From contig RPFO01000154.1 of the NCBI GenBank assembly GCA_009746045.1, positions 4,478,637-4,542,636 on the forward strand: a stretch of 64,000 nucleotides of DNA, in the 5' to 3' direction. Source of the DNA: Mesostigma viride (lineage: Eukaryota; Streptophyta; Mesostigmatophyceae; Mesostigmatales; Mesostigmataceae). Position numbers and translations under genes: made by a program. Below, in pieces: positions 1-11,257 of the stretch (its first letter is position 1; each line of letters begins with the position of its first letter). The notes under the pieces are model-generated. The model did not search any database, was not told the DNA's origin, and worked only from the letters and a program-made list of their open reading frames with translations.

Positions 1-499
1 GGTTTCTTTTTGGTTTCTTGGTAGCTTCTTTCCCCCTGGGCCTTACATTGTTTTACGGAAGTCCGCAGGCACCATCTGCTGGGAACGTCGACGCGTTAGA
101 CGTCATCTTTGCATAGATAAATCAACATGGTTATCATGACGGATGCATGGATAGAGCGGATATGGCTGCCTGTGCCACTAGCATCAGTATCCGGGACGTA
201 TGAGCATGTCGGCCAGCGGAACCCGGCCAGGTCGTGATCGAGGCAGGTGCGGCGATTCGTTTCCGTGTTGGTTGCATGGAAACTCGTACGTTCATGCATG
301 TCTGATGGTGGATATATTAGTGGTAATTGCAACTGCCTTCCATGCCTGCTCAAGGAGGGGTATTAGCCATTATGTTGCACAGTTTGTGGCATTTCTTGGG
401 GGGATACCGTTCAGTGAGTGTCAGGTGGCTTCATATTTGTATTCCAGCATATTTGGCAGTCTATTGTGGTCAATTATATTGCATCATTGTATGGCATGG
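1..499. other. Unassigned, no gene seen
   Basis: No convincing coding region, RNA gene or repeat is visible. Short open frames overlap one another on both strands and show no recognisable motif. The right part grades into the TTAA-type element that follows; if that element is full length, its other end lies here or left of the window. Confidence 0.4.
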
Positions 500-905
500 C
501 ATAGTTGGCTGTTTGCGCGCGCGTAAGCCACACACGTAAACGCGGGCATGGTATGGGTCAAATGGGCTATCCGGGTAGTTTGACCAAAGGAAAGCACCAT
601 TGGACTATCCAACTAAATTGTCCAATGTTGGGTTTGAGGTTTCTGACCCTCCCCTCAGTAGAAGGGGGGGGGGGTATACTTTTTCTTGGCACAAAATGAT
701 CGTCTTTTGGCTCACTTTGACTGAAGGTATCATCCAAAGGACTAATTAGACTCATGATATTATTGCATATTATGAAAGCCCTTGAAGTGTAGATACTCCT
801 AGCATCTTGGTTGGGGGTATTTGGAGTTGTGGTCTATGAGTTATGATTTTTGGCAATTTTAGGGGTCTGAAAGTGCCAAAAATGGCCTGACGGAGTATGG
901 GTTAA
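500..905 (-). mobile_element. Truncated TTAA-flanked DNA element (pB5)
   Basis: This block is a diverged inverted copy of the left end of the element at 24511-25863. Shared landmarks in the same order are the blocks reading CTACAACTCCAAATACCC, ATGCTAGGAGTATCTACACT and TTGGATAGTCCAAT on the opposite strand. It ends at 901 against a TTAA at 902-905, and its terminal bases (reverse strand CCCATACTCCGTCAGG) match the CCCTTAGTCCGCTGACC terminus of the better copy. No transposase is seen, so it is non-autonomous. Only one end is visible. It abuts the 3' part of a family A LINE. Confidence 0.65.
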
Positions 906-3160
906 GGAACGACAGCTTGTCCGCCATGTGGAGTGTCCGCCATGAGGAGCACGGGTGCCGGGCCAGCCTTACCCCGCGCGCGGGGGAGGCGGACAGCCGA
1001 CATCTGCAGCTCACCTGTGAGTAGCATGGGGGCAAGAATGTCGCCGTGAGGAGACTCGTCGGGGTCTCACCTGCCGGCTGGTCGAAGTGCTTGACGATGA
1101 CTTGGCCTTGTCCATCATCTTTTTCCAAATCACGTAGAGGCCTAGGCCCCCCATGTCCTCTACTAGCTGTTCTTTGAAGGTGCGGGCCTTGCGGCGTCTA
1201 GCATCACGGGGCCCGGCCCACGTGAGGAGGTGCCGGCCAGGCTGAGCTGGGCGTAGTCCGGCCGGCGGGGGGGCCACGTGCATGAGGTGTCTACCTGATT
1301 GGTGCGAGCTAAGTGCCCTACTAGCTGCAGGCGCCGCTGCTTAATGGTGCTGGTGATCAATACATGGATAGTACGGGCTACGCCCCCTTCTCAAGAAGGT
1401 TCCAGCCGTGTTCAGCCCGTCTCACGTTTCGAGACTGAACAAGTATCGAGTGGACACGTGTGTAGTACTCCTACACACACAGATCTCGAATGATTTATCT
1501 AGTACCAAATCCGACAGGCTTGCATCACTCCCCGGAAAGGAGAACTTTTGCGGATGACTGTAGGTGTCAGTTGGCGATGCCTTAGGATCAGGAGACGTCC
1601 GTCCTTTAGTCAGCAAAAATTGGTGCGAGAGGTCCCCAGTTCGATTCCGGCCTGGATTCATTTGCAGATCGCGTTTTCCGCGGACCGGCACTGAACGCAA
1701 ATGGTTTTCACCTTTGCGGCGTGCCAAATCATATATATGGCATGTGGCTGGGGCCTCCCTCACGGCAGGTTACACGGCGGACCGGGCGGAGCGGGCCAAG
1801 CTCCTGGCCTACGGCGACGTCGGGCACCATCGTGTGGTGCCCTTTGTCCTGGAGGAGTTTGGGGCCATGGGGCCCCTGACCTCCGCCTTCTTCAAGGAGT
1901 GTTGCCGGCTCCGGGAGGACCGGCTGGACCTGGAGGGCCAGCGGGCCCCATGGTCGGCGCGGACCTGGACGTCATATTGGCGTCAGCGCTTGTCGGTGGC
2001 GCTGACTCGGGCCATGGCTGACATCATGCTCCGCCGTACGCGGGCTGATTTTGCGGTGCAGCAGGGCTATTAGGTTCCTCCCGTTAGGCGTTTCCATTGG
2101 TCTTATCGTAGTATAGAGCTTTGACATGGCTCTGTATATAGGTTTATAGCTGGGCGTTTGCTTTGGTTTGAGTGATTTCACTCTGTTGTAAGTAATTATA
2201 TTTTTAAGATATATATGGCATGCCGAGGTACAGGTCCTCTGTGCGAACATGAGCAGCATATCCTACTCTGAAAATGGATCTTAGCATGTTGGTGACCGCG
2301 CCGTCCAGCTTTCGGGCCAGGTCCGCTGTGAGGGTCCACGTCTCGGCCCCATACGTAAGAACAGGAAGGACGAGGACCCCTTAAGGTCCTGTTTCTCGAT
2401 CTTGCCCAGGGGCTTGCGCCACAGGGCCCGATATTGGCGTAACGCGTGCCAGGCGAGGGAGATGCGGTGGTCCACATCAGCCTCGCAGCTGCATGGGGAG
2501 GAGGCTGCCCAGCAGCTTGACACGATCCCGGTATACAGGACTCGAGAGCCGTCAAGGAGAAAGAGGGCAGGCGGTGGGTGAGTGAGCCCAATCGCCAGAG
2601 CCTCGGTCTTCTTGCTGACCTCCCCCACTGCGCGGGCCTCGATAGCTAGGCAGTCAAGCCACGTCTGCACGTGCCCAGTGTCCTCGAAGAGGGTCACTGG
2701 TGTCGTCTGCATAGATGATGTCCGCCAGCCGAATCTCCGTGTCCGCCCCGCCATGCCAGAAACGGTTGTCAACCTGCACCCCTGGTTCCCTACCCACGAT
2801 GCGGGCAAACCACTTGCGTGCCTGAATAATTACGTATTCGACCACAATAATGAACAGGTAGGGCGACAGCACGCAGCCCTGCCACACACCCTTCTGTAAA
2901 GGGCATGGTGGCGTGGTCCCGTAGGAAGTGCGCACCGAAGTGGTGGACCCTTCATACAAGTTGCGGATGACAGCAATAAGGGGGCGGGGGATCCGGAACA
3001 GAGCGAGGATGTCCCATGCATAGCGCAGGCCAGAAAACCGAATCGAAGGCTTTGATGAAGTCCACCAGCACAAGGTGCAGAGGGGACTCACCAGGCTGAA
3101 GGCGTTGCAAGTAAAAAATGGTACAGGGGAGCCAGCGGGCCCAGCAGTGGCTGGCGCCCG
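906..3160 (-). mobile_element. Decayed non-LTR retrotransposon, LINE family A, copy 1
   Basis: Minus-strand remnant of a LINE ORF2. Residues decoded from 3091 down to 2654 carry the reverse transcriptase motif GVWQGCVLSPYLFIIVV and the catalytic YADD. The thumb/connection part follows in shifted frames down to about 2230 (LDGAVTNMLRS, EDLYLGMP). A C-terminal part decodes from about 1380 to 1011 (IKQRRLQLVGHLART, GRHLLTWAGP). The same order of motifs occurs in copy 2 at 26353-36116, which fixes the family. Several frameshifts make it inactive. It is split at about 1385-2215 by another LINE fragment. Confidence 0.85.
1385..2215 (+). mobile_element. 3' fragment of another LINE (family C) nested in copy 1
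   Basis: The frame at 1564-2073 ends in a segment (YTADRAERAKLLAYGDVG then HHRVVPFVLEEFGAMG) that resembles the C-terminal region found after the RT domain in many algal and metazoan LINE polyproteins (pattern: AxxAExxKxxxY, then FVPFVxExFG). A 3' UTR follows and ends in an AT-rich tail near 2190-2213. The flanking family A LINE sequence breaks at about 1385 and resumes at about 2216, so this is a later insertion. The call to a LINE C-terminus rests on pattern memory only. Confidence 0.6.
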
Positions 3161-3883
3161 GGGGTCATGATGCTAACTCTATCAGCATGTAGGTTCAGTT
3201 CCATTGTTACCAGCTTCAAGAGTTTTTTACTCCATCACCTGTCAAAGGAGGCAAGTGTTAATTTATTAATTAAAAATATACTTCAGTTACTGGTCCAACA
3301 TCCTTGCAAATTCGAGTGGTTTTCTGACAATATCAATGAGAATTCATGTGCCAAAGACATTCATACGACTGGGTTAGCCACATGTGTGCATGTTGGCTAG
3401 ATGGATAGGTACTCTGCAACAGCTCTGATGGTTAACAGGCTACATAAGACATCACCAGGGTAAGTCACTCATGGTCACCGTCCATCATTGTGATCCATAT
3501 GAGCCATGCATAGAGGAATCTTACTAGCTCAGCGCCATGAGAGCTCATATGGTACTCAGCAAGGTGATACCACGGTGTGCCTTGTTGACAGGTGGCAGCC
3601 ACAAGGGAGGCTAAAATTCCATGTGCAGCGGCCAACCACAGCATGCCAGCAAGGCACTCGCAAGGTGTGGCCCATTCCTACGTCCCAACTGTCAGGAGGA
3701 TGCCAGGATGACACGGGTGACTCGATATCCATGCGACAACCAGGGCTAATGCTCCGTAAACACATAAGTTCTGTGCTGGTTGTCTCATTGACCATTAGCC
3801 GCTCGGATTCCCTACCACACCTGTGCCTGCATCGAGGACACACATCCAGCCTATCTAGCAACCCTGCCCCGGTCATCACTCCT
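3161..3883. other. Intergenic, no gene seen
   Basis: Sequence between LINE copy 1 and the 880-residue gene. Overlapping short open frames occur on both strands at 3506-3889, with no motif or sign of coding bias. As the downstream flank of the minus-strand gene it should contain that gene's 3' UTR. Confidence 0.4.
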
Positions 3884-3984
3884 AAGTGATCACACGACTG
3901 AGTCCTTACTCCTTGGTGATCACAGTACTTAGTCCTTACTCCTTCGTCATCACAGTACTCAGCCCTTACCCTTGGTGATCATTG
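3884..3984. repeat. 33-bp tandem repeat, three imperfect copies
   Basis: Three imperfect copies of a unit containing AGTCCTTACTCCTTGGTGAT and then CACAGTACT. The last copy runs into the 3' end of the adjacent minus-strand coding region, so part of the repeat encodes that protein's C-terminus. Confidence 0.7.
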
Positions 3985-6601
3985 TACGGATGCGATACCG
4001 TGGCCTGTGGTCGCTCGCACCCTTGCTCTCTTGTTCCTTTTTACTCCGTTCTAACCCATTGCTCCCCACTGGCAGGCCACCTGAGGCGCTGCTCCGCCCC
4101 CAACCCTGATGACCCCCTGCACCTTCCCCCCCCAAACCCTGTTGACCCCCCGCATGCTCCCCCCCCAAACCCTGATGAATCCCCCCATGACTACTGGCCC
4201 TGCCCGAGCTGTCGAGCGCCGCACTGGTGGGGACTGCCTCGCCACCGCTGCCACCGCCGTCGTACCACGATGCGTGTGCGCTAGACTCTGCAGCTGCAGT
4301 CCATCGTGCAGGTGCCCGAGTCTCCGCAGGCGCCTCCACCTGCCGGCGCCGGCTGCCCCTGAGCTGGCTGGACACCCGCATGCCACTCTCACCCTCCACT
4401 GGCATGCCGCCGCTGTCCCCCCCCGCCGCCATGGTCACGGCAGGGTGCGGCCCCTCAACCCCCCCCGTGACCATCGCGCCCTGTGACTTGGCGGCTTCCC
4501 ACAGCCGCTTCTCGCGCTGCCGGTTGGTGGCCGTGCGCGCCTTGCTCCCTGGCTGCTCCCTGGCGCGCAGCTCCGCCGGACGCTCCCCCGCTTCCACCTG
4601 GCCACGCCCCGTGCGCGCGCCCGCCTTGCCCCCCACCGCGCGCGCCCAATGCAGCGCGGGGCCCACCTGCCCGTCCGAGTAGGGGCCAAACAGCGTTGCG
4701 CCGGCGCCGGCATACGGGTCGGGTGCCGCATCGCCAAACTGGGCCAGCGACTGGGCCAGGGTAGTCGCTGGGGTCACTTCTGGCAAGGGGGCGTCCAGGG
4801 GTGAATCCAGGGGTGAATCCAGCGGGGCATCCAGGGGAGTCCCCAGGGGAGTGTTTACAGCAGCATCCAGCGGGCCACCCAGCGGGGCGTTCTCTGCATC
4901 CCCCACGGGGGCACGCCTCGTGTCCAGCTTGAGGGCCCCCCCCAACTGCCACGCCGACGGGTGCCGTGCGTCCTCGATGGCATCCGCCACCGCGCGCTTG
5001 AGCTGTGCGCGATGCGCGATCTTGTACTCCTCTGACAGCTGCCAGGGGGCGGGGACCACAGGGGGACCTGCATGTGGCGCGTCCTCTTGATGCCAGGTGG
5101 CCGCTTGGGGTTGCAACACGCCCGTGGTGACAAACCCGGACACAACGCCGGGCCCCAGGTGCATCCTGCGCATGGTCGACCCCTCGGTAGCTGCGCCCGC
5201 ATCCATCTGCACCGTCTCCACACCCAGCAGCGCCGACGACCCAGCCGGTGCACCCGTGGCGGGCGGCAGCTCCACCGTGTCCGGTCCCAGCGTGGACAGG
5301 GACAGCGCAGGCTGCCCCACCACCCCTCCGCCCGCATCCATCTGCAACGTCTCCACACCCAGCAGCGCCGACGACCCAGCCGGTGCACTCGTGGCGGGCG
5401 GCAGCTCCACTGTGTCCGGTCCTAGCATGGACAGGGACAGCGCAGGCTGCCCCACCAACCCCGTCGTGCTGTCGTCGCCACGCGCCCCTTGCCAGTCCCC
5501 CCCCACGTTCCCGCTGCCCCCATCGCCGCCACTCTGGAAGAAGCTGCGCACTGCAATGTCGTGTGCGTCGTCCGCTCCGTGCGCGTCCTCACTCCCCTCC
5601 TCCCCCCCCTCCACGTCGCCGCCGTAGTTCCCCGCCGCATCCTCCAGCAAGGGGGCGGCGTTCTCGCTGGCATCCGACACCAGCCCACCCTGCGCGGTCT
5701 GCGCCCCCGACACTTGGTCAACCGCGAGCTCATCGAGTACGCCGCTGGTGGATGCGTCGGCCACCCCGCCCTGCCCCGCCGCATCCCCGTTGGACGCCAC
5801 CTGGGACCCAGCAGCGAGCCTGGGCATCCCCTCGGATATCTTCTCCCCCTTGGCCCACTTGACGAGCCGCGAGAGCAGACCTGGCGGTCTCGGCGCGGGC
5901 GCCGCCCTGCCCGCCAGCACCGCCCTTGGCGCTTGCTTGCTGCCGCCCGCAACCGCAGGCGCACCCACAGCAGCAGCAGCAGTAGCACTGTTCACGGCGC
6001 CGCTGATGGCTGGAGCGCCAGCAGCAGTACCCACGCTCGCGTCGCTGTCTATGCGGTCCACTGCCTGCCACATGGACTCCTCGTCCATCCCGTTGATGTC
6101 CACGTCCACGTCCGACACGTCCGAGGGTGGGCCGGCGTGCTCCTCCTTGAGACTGCGGTACAGGTCACCGTCGTCGTCGTCTTGGGGGCTGCCGGTATCA
6201 GGCGCCGGTGCTGGGGCCTCAGGGATGCTAGCATTGACTTTCTTCTTTTCGAGACGGACCACCATGTACGCTCGATGCAGGCGCCGCAATATTTCGCCTT
6301 TTGAGTCGGTTTTGGACTCAAGTTTAGTAATCTCCTCCAATAGATTTTCGAGCATCGCAGCCTTCGTTTGGCATTTTACGGCGGTTATGAAATCTTTCAG
6401 CTCCGTGATCACGCCGTCACCTACTGCGTCCCCCGCCTTTGGTTGATACACGTAATTCCGCATTTTCCTCGTCATGTCGGATGCCTGGTCGTCAATGCCA
6501 GTGCAAGAGACCTCCCCGACAACGGCATTGTCGGCTTTAACGAGGAAATGCATACAACAAAACCATATTGACAAAACCATGGCCCGTGATGCTTTCGACA
6601 T
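3959..6601 (-). CDS. Hypothetical secreted low-complexity protein, 880 aa
   Basis: Single uninterrupted frame of 2643 bp, GC-rich, much longer than the overlapping frames. The start is the first ATG; residues 1-23 (MSKASRAMVLSIWFCCMHFLVKA) look like a signal peptide with a hydrophobic core, so the protein probably enters the secretory pathway. Residues about 25-130 are the only ordered-looking part (charged, helical). The remainder is Ala/Gly/Pro-rich, with an Asp-rich stretch near 145, two tandem 45-residue repeats (GPDTVELPPAT core), a PLD-rich run and a Gly/His/Gln-rich C-terminal run ending in basic residues. I do not recognise a catalytic domain. A cell-wall or extracellular matrix role is only a guess from composition. 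No intron signals are needed to keep it open. A transposon-carried origin cannot be excluded, because LINE debris lies downstream. Confidence 0.6.
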   Translation of the reverse strand: MSKASRAMVLSIWFCCMHFLVKADNAVVGEVSCTGIDDQASDMTRKMRNYVYQPKAGDAVGDGVITELKDFITAVKCQTKAAMLENLLEEITKLESKTDSKGEILRRLHRAYMVVRLEKKKVNASIPEAPAPAPDTGSPQDDDDGDLYRSLKEEHAGPPSDVSDVDVDINGMDEESMWQAVDRIDSDASVGTAAGAPAISGAVNSATAAAAVGAPAVAGGSKQAPRAVLAGRAAPAPRPPGLLSRLVKWAKGEKISEGMPRLAAGSQVASNGDAAGQGGVADASTSGVLDELAVDQVSGAQTAQGGLVSDASENAAPLLEDAAGNYGGDVEGGEEGSEDAHGADDAHDIAVRSFFQSGGDGGSGNVGGDWQGARGDDSTTGLVGQPALSLSMLGPDTVELPPATSAPAGSSALLGVETLQMDAGGGVVGQPALSLSTLGPDTVELPPATGAPAGSSALLGVETVQMDAGAATEGSTMRRMHLGPGVVSGFVTTGVLQPQAATWHQEDAPHAGPPVVPAPWQLSEEYKIAHRAQLKRAVADAIEDARHPSAWQLGGALKLDTRRAPVGDAENAPLGGPLDAAVNTPLGTPLDAPLDSPLDSPLDAPLPEVTPATTLAQSLAQFGDAAPDPYAGAGATLFGPYSDGQVGPALHWARAVGGKAGARTGRGQVEAGERPAELRAREQPGSKARTATNRQREKRLWEAAKSQGAMVTGGVEGPHPAVTMAAGGDSGGMPVEGESGMRVSSQLRGSRRRQVEAPAETRAPARWTAAAESSAHASWYDGGGSGGEAVPTSAALDSSGRASSHGGIHQGLGGEHAGGQQGLGGEGAGGHQGWGRSSASGGLPVGSNGLERSKKEQESKGASDHRPRYRIRTMITKGKG
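5194..5463. repeat. Two tandem 135-bp repeats inside the 880-aa gene
   Basis: Two copies start at 5194 and 5329 (135-bp period, 45 codons) and stay in frame. Each encodes a block with VGQPALSLS, LGPDTVELPPAT and SSALLGVET. The copies differ at only a few bases, so the duplication is recent or homogenised. Confidence 0.85.
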
Positions 6602-7355
6602 TTTCCTGAGCTACTGCCAGCTAAACATCACATAAGTCACAGTACGACACTGAATCGCAAAGAATAAAGTGATGATTGTGCCTCCGCGGCAGTCTGCCAG
6701 ACTTTGCGTCGAGATAAGGCCATGTCATGCCGACACCTGCTGGTACCAGAGAGACAATCTTAAAGAATTGTTGACTGCCACTAGCGCTGAATGCAGACGA
6801 GGTCCATGTGTGTGGATCCCAGACGCACGTGAATAATCACCAAGTGCCTAACTAGATCGATGCCATTCCTCTATGGGAGCAGGCAGCAAGGTTCAATTAC
6901 CAAACCGCCATAGCCGATAACGGTACCATGGTTCTGGATGGACCGCCATGCCCGTTGTGGGAAGACTTGAAACGGCCCCCGCACCAGTCCAGTGAGGGCT
7001 GGCCCGGCATGCATACAGCGCATCTTGATCTGGACTCTGGAGGCTGTCCCGCCTGTCCGTGTTTGTACGAGTTTCGTACACTTCGTCCTTGTTGTTGTTG
7101 TTGTTGCCCACGCCGCACATGGGCAGCAACACTAATTCGTCCTTATTGATAGCCGATAATGTCGATAACGGCCGAGGGCCGGCATATACACATTATTCGC
7201 ATCAAACCAGTCGCTACTATTGTCAGTGCGTGGGGTTCTACAAAAAAACTAGCTAACTATTGTCAGTAATGTTAGATCCGGGATCCCAGTCATCCCACGC
7301 CGTACATGGGCAGCAGAGTCAACGCCGCATGCCCGCATAGCAAGAGCTCGAAGAA
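6602..7355. other. Intergenic; upstream flank of the 880-aa gene
   Basis: No gene seen. It holds a short TTG run (about 7089-7106) followed by CCCACGCCGCACATGGGCAG. A very similar string (CCCACGCCGTACATGGGCAG) recurs at about 7295 just before the giant GTT array, so the array and its border may have duplicated. The 6602-6900 part is the likely promoter and 5' UTR of the minus-strand gene, but no clear TATA element is evident. Confidence 0.4.
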
Positions 7356-8504
<1,149 letters not shown>

Positions 8505-8680
8505 CTGTCAGTCATGATCAGTTGTTGTTCCACCGCGCCACAGGCGCTTGGCCGCCCCCACCCACCGCCGGTGGCTTGCGCCACCTTTACCCTTGTCAAC
8601 CCGTCGCCCCTCGGGTTGGGGACAACGCCTCCACCATCCGACGGCCCCAATCCCTCGCGTCGCGTCTATGTGGTTTGTCG

Positions 8681-8764
8681 GATACATCTGTGCGGTTTTC
8701 GGCTACATCTGTGCGGATTTCGGCTACATCTGTGCGGATTTCGGCTACATCTGTGCGGTTCTCG
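8681..8764. repeat. 21-bp minisatellite, four copies
   Basis: Four copies of a unit close to CTACATCTGTGCGGATTTCGG, differing by one or two bases each. It lies between the giant GTT array and a second short TTG array. Confidence 0.85.
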
Positions 8765-8851
8765 GGTGTACCTGTCCGTCCGTCCGTCAGATTCACCCAT
8801 CTGACGGTCGTAAATCGGTGGGAGAGTAAATGGGTGGGAGAGATGAGCATT

Positions 8852-8852
8852 C

Positions 8853-8895
<43 letters not shown>
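8852..8895. repeat. TTG microsatellite, about 15 units
   Basis: Short TTG array directly upstream of LINE family B sequence. Its right border (GTGTCCCACGC) resembles the strings next to the other TTG/GTT arrays at 7106 and 7295. Confidence 0.9.
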
Positions 8896-8909
8896 GTCCC
8901 ACGCTAGAA

Positions 8910-9598
8910 GTTAGTTATTTAGTACGATATAGAGGGCTTCTTATTGTTCTGGGATTTCGAAAAAGCCTTTGACCGTATGTGTTGGTAATACCTCGAACAC
9001 ATTCTAACCGTGCTAGGATTAGGCCCACAAGTCATGACCGTCGTTATGGGTATGACCAAATCACTCGCATGGTATTTACTAATAGATGGACACAAGTCAG
9101 CGACCGGCCGGCTCTAGTTCACGATCGCTACCACAAGGAGATTGCATGTCCCCTATTCGATTTCTCTTGGCCCACGCAGGACTCTACTGGCTACACCAGA
9201 GCGATCCACGCATTCGAGGCTTCCGGCCGACAGGTAACGGCAGAGGTATATTCCAAACGGCTTATGTGGATGACACAACAAATGTTTGTATCTCATTGCC
9301 TGAAGTGCATGCTGTCATGGAAAATATCACTACCTATTATGTTGCCACACAACAATGATGCAATGTGCTTAAGTCCACGGGATCGACTGCACATCGGCAA
9401 AACCAACACCCCACGCTCCGCCCTCCCCAACCTGGCTGTGACCTGGGTCAAGCCAGGGGATCACCACCTTTAATTGCACAACTGTCCTGGCCATCGGCTG
9501 CACGCCGGCCGAGGGACGCTTGGCTGAACAACGTTTGTTCATGTATGATGAAACCAACCATGCACGTGGGCAAACTTGCTGGCGTTCTCCTTACCGCT
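8910..9598 (+). pseudogene. LINE B ORF2 fragment: reverse transcriptase palm
   Basis: Decodes, with frameshifts, FWDFEKAFDRMCW (RT motif A with catalytic Asp), SLPQGDCMSP (motif B), AYVDDTTN (motif C, YVDD) and CNVLKSTG (typical L1 motif after the YxDD). The same strings occur in the minus-strand copy near 38.1-38.7 kb. The frame breaks near 9120 and again after 9358. The 5' end is truncated next to the TTG array. Confidence 0.8.
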
Positions 9599-9714
9599 GT
9601 TAGCTAGATGTAGTATGTAGCTGATGTCGATAGCTTAGACCGGTAGGACGGGGTTAATGCTCCGTGACTCCCCAACGCCGGGAGCACGAGTCTAATTAAT
9701 TAATTACTTAATTA
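9599..9714 (+). mobile_element. Short LINE 3' tail insertion with target duplication
   Basis: About 116 bp ending in a hairpin (GCTCC ... GGAGC around CCCCAACG) followed by a TTAAT-rich tail. The same tail is found at 24201-24252. Candidate target-site duplication: ACCGCTG at 9592-9598 and ACCGCAG at 9715-9721 (one mismatch). It interrupts LINE B sequence, so it is a severely 5'-truncated retrotransposon copy. Confidence 0.6.
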
Positions 9715-9814
9715 CCGCAGGGCACTGCATGGGGGGCCGTCCACCGCATGAGCCTACGCGGGCGAACCCTGATCGTCAACCAACTTTTGTTCTCTAAGGT
9801 TCTGTAGCCTACTA

Positions 9815-10509
9815 AGTTAAACGTTCTTATCACACGCAATGTGAAGGATATGATTGCAATGCAGCAATGTGTGATATGGTTGGAAACGGAGCTTTGTTAA
9901 AATCGGATAATGTTACAGCGCTCACACACTTGAGGCTTGTACACGCGCTTGCCAAGTCAATGCACAACACGTGAGGCGGGCTCGCAAGAGATGCCCATTT
10001 GGCACTGGCCTATTGTTTATATACTTGTGCACTGTGCTTGCTAGTCCTGAGCAGCCTAGGAGGCCTGCTCAGTAATAACACCCCCGGTACAGTATTCACT
10101 ACCTGTACAGCGCCCACTCCTATACAGTAGGTCTGCCATACAGGCACAGTGACCACAGAGCACAGTCCACAGTGACTATTGCATCTGCACCTAGAAGTCC
10201 AGGACTAAGCCTGCGGTACCAACAGACCACAGGTTAAGGTTCCTATTTCCTGCGTACGACGTATTAATCCAATACCGTCGTAGGTACAGCACCTAATTCC
10301 TGTCAGCCCAGGAATTACTGTCGACCCCATATGTCGTCGGCAAATATTCACGTCCGACTTAGAAGAACAGCCGGCTCGCGCTCGCGCGCGACCGGGAAGT
10401 CGGAACGCCATAACTTTCTTGATACTTGTCGGAATGAACTCGTTCCGGTGCCGCTGGAATCGCAGAGATATGCCGAATCAGGATCACGCCAATGCGCTTG
10501 GCGTTAACT
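9815..10509 (-). repeat. LTR (3' LTR in element sense)
   Basis: 695 bp. Ends are AGTTAAACG on the left and CGTTAACT on the right, an inverted terminal pair rather than the usual TG...CA. It contains a near-perfect hairpin at about 10054-10078 (CTGAGCAGCC ... GGCCTGCTCAG). Confidence 0.93.
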
Positions 10510-10529
10510 CCAATCCTTTCTTTTCTTGA
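10510..10529 (-). promoter_or_regulatory. Polypurine tract
   Basis: On the minus strand, AAGAAAAGAAAGGATTGG abuts the LTR. This is where a polypurine primer for plus-strand DNA synthesis is expected, and it confirms the right-to-left orientation. Confidence 0.75.
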
Positions 10530-11257
10530 GCTGTAGCAGCTCACACAAGTCTACATACAAACACACACAATGGGTACTGGATATCCTCCCCAGACTACAA
10601 GTCACAACCCGCTGGGCATGACAGTCAGCTTGGATTCCTTATTATATGTACATAGCACCCATACTGGCTCAGGAGCACAAACAAATTACAATGAGTCCCT
10701 ATCCCTTCACGGGAGGCTCGTTGTGTTACCCATGTACAAGAGGTTGGCCAACTGTGGCAGCCCATAGGTGTTCAGCTAAGAACTTGAGAAGTATGTACAA
10801 CCTTCAGGACCTTAGGCGAAACCCCACAGATCACCCACAACAGCTCATCAGAAAACATTGCTGACCCCCAGACGGGAGTCGGCGCCGGTCTGCTGCCCCT
10901 TATCGAACCAGACACAACATCTACGCGAAGCACATGCAAAACACAAGCTCCCATACTCGTTCCAACCGTGGAAAATCAGGGGACCTGTCGCCACCTCACC
11001 AGCATGGTGGATGGGTCAGCCAGTCCGTGAAACTCCGCCTTAAGACGGCACCAGGGAATCGAACCCCGCCCACAAACCACAGATCTGGGGAAACCTCAGA
11101 CTGAGATGAAAACCCCAGATAGACATCTCTCCATCAGAGACAATGTCAGACATTCCCACACCAGAGACATGTCTCACCCCTCAAGGTGTGCTCAGGATTA
11201 TGTACAATCAAGCTCCCAGCCTGATATCCAGAGACTTAAGCACCCAGCTCTCAGCTT
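10530..11257. other. Noncoding 3' region of the Copia-like element
   Basis: About 0.73 kb between the end of pol and the polypurine tract. Only short open frames occur and nothing resembles an envelope or extra gene. It contains several CAGA-rich strings such as GAGACATGTCTCACCCCTC. Confidence 0.5.

Noticed and set aside
1590-1670. tRNA-like string ending GTTCGATTCC
   Set aside because: A B-box-like string is present but the T-stem does not pair and no A-box or cloverleaf fits. Perhaps a decayed SINE, not a tRNA gene.
4227-6446. Several long plus-strand and alternative minus-strand frames across 4.0-6.4 kb
   Set aside because: Shadows of the 880-aa frame in GC-rich DNA; they lack a signal peptide or motifs and are each much shorter.
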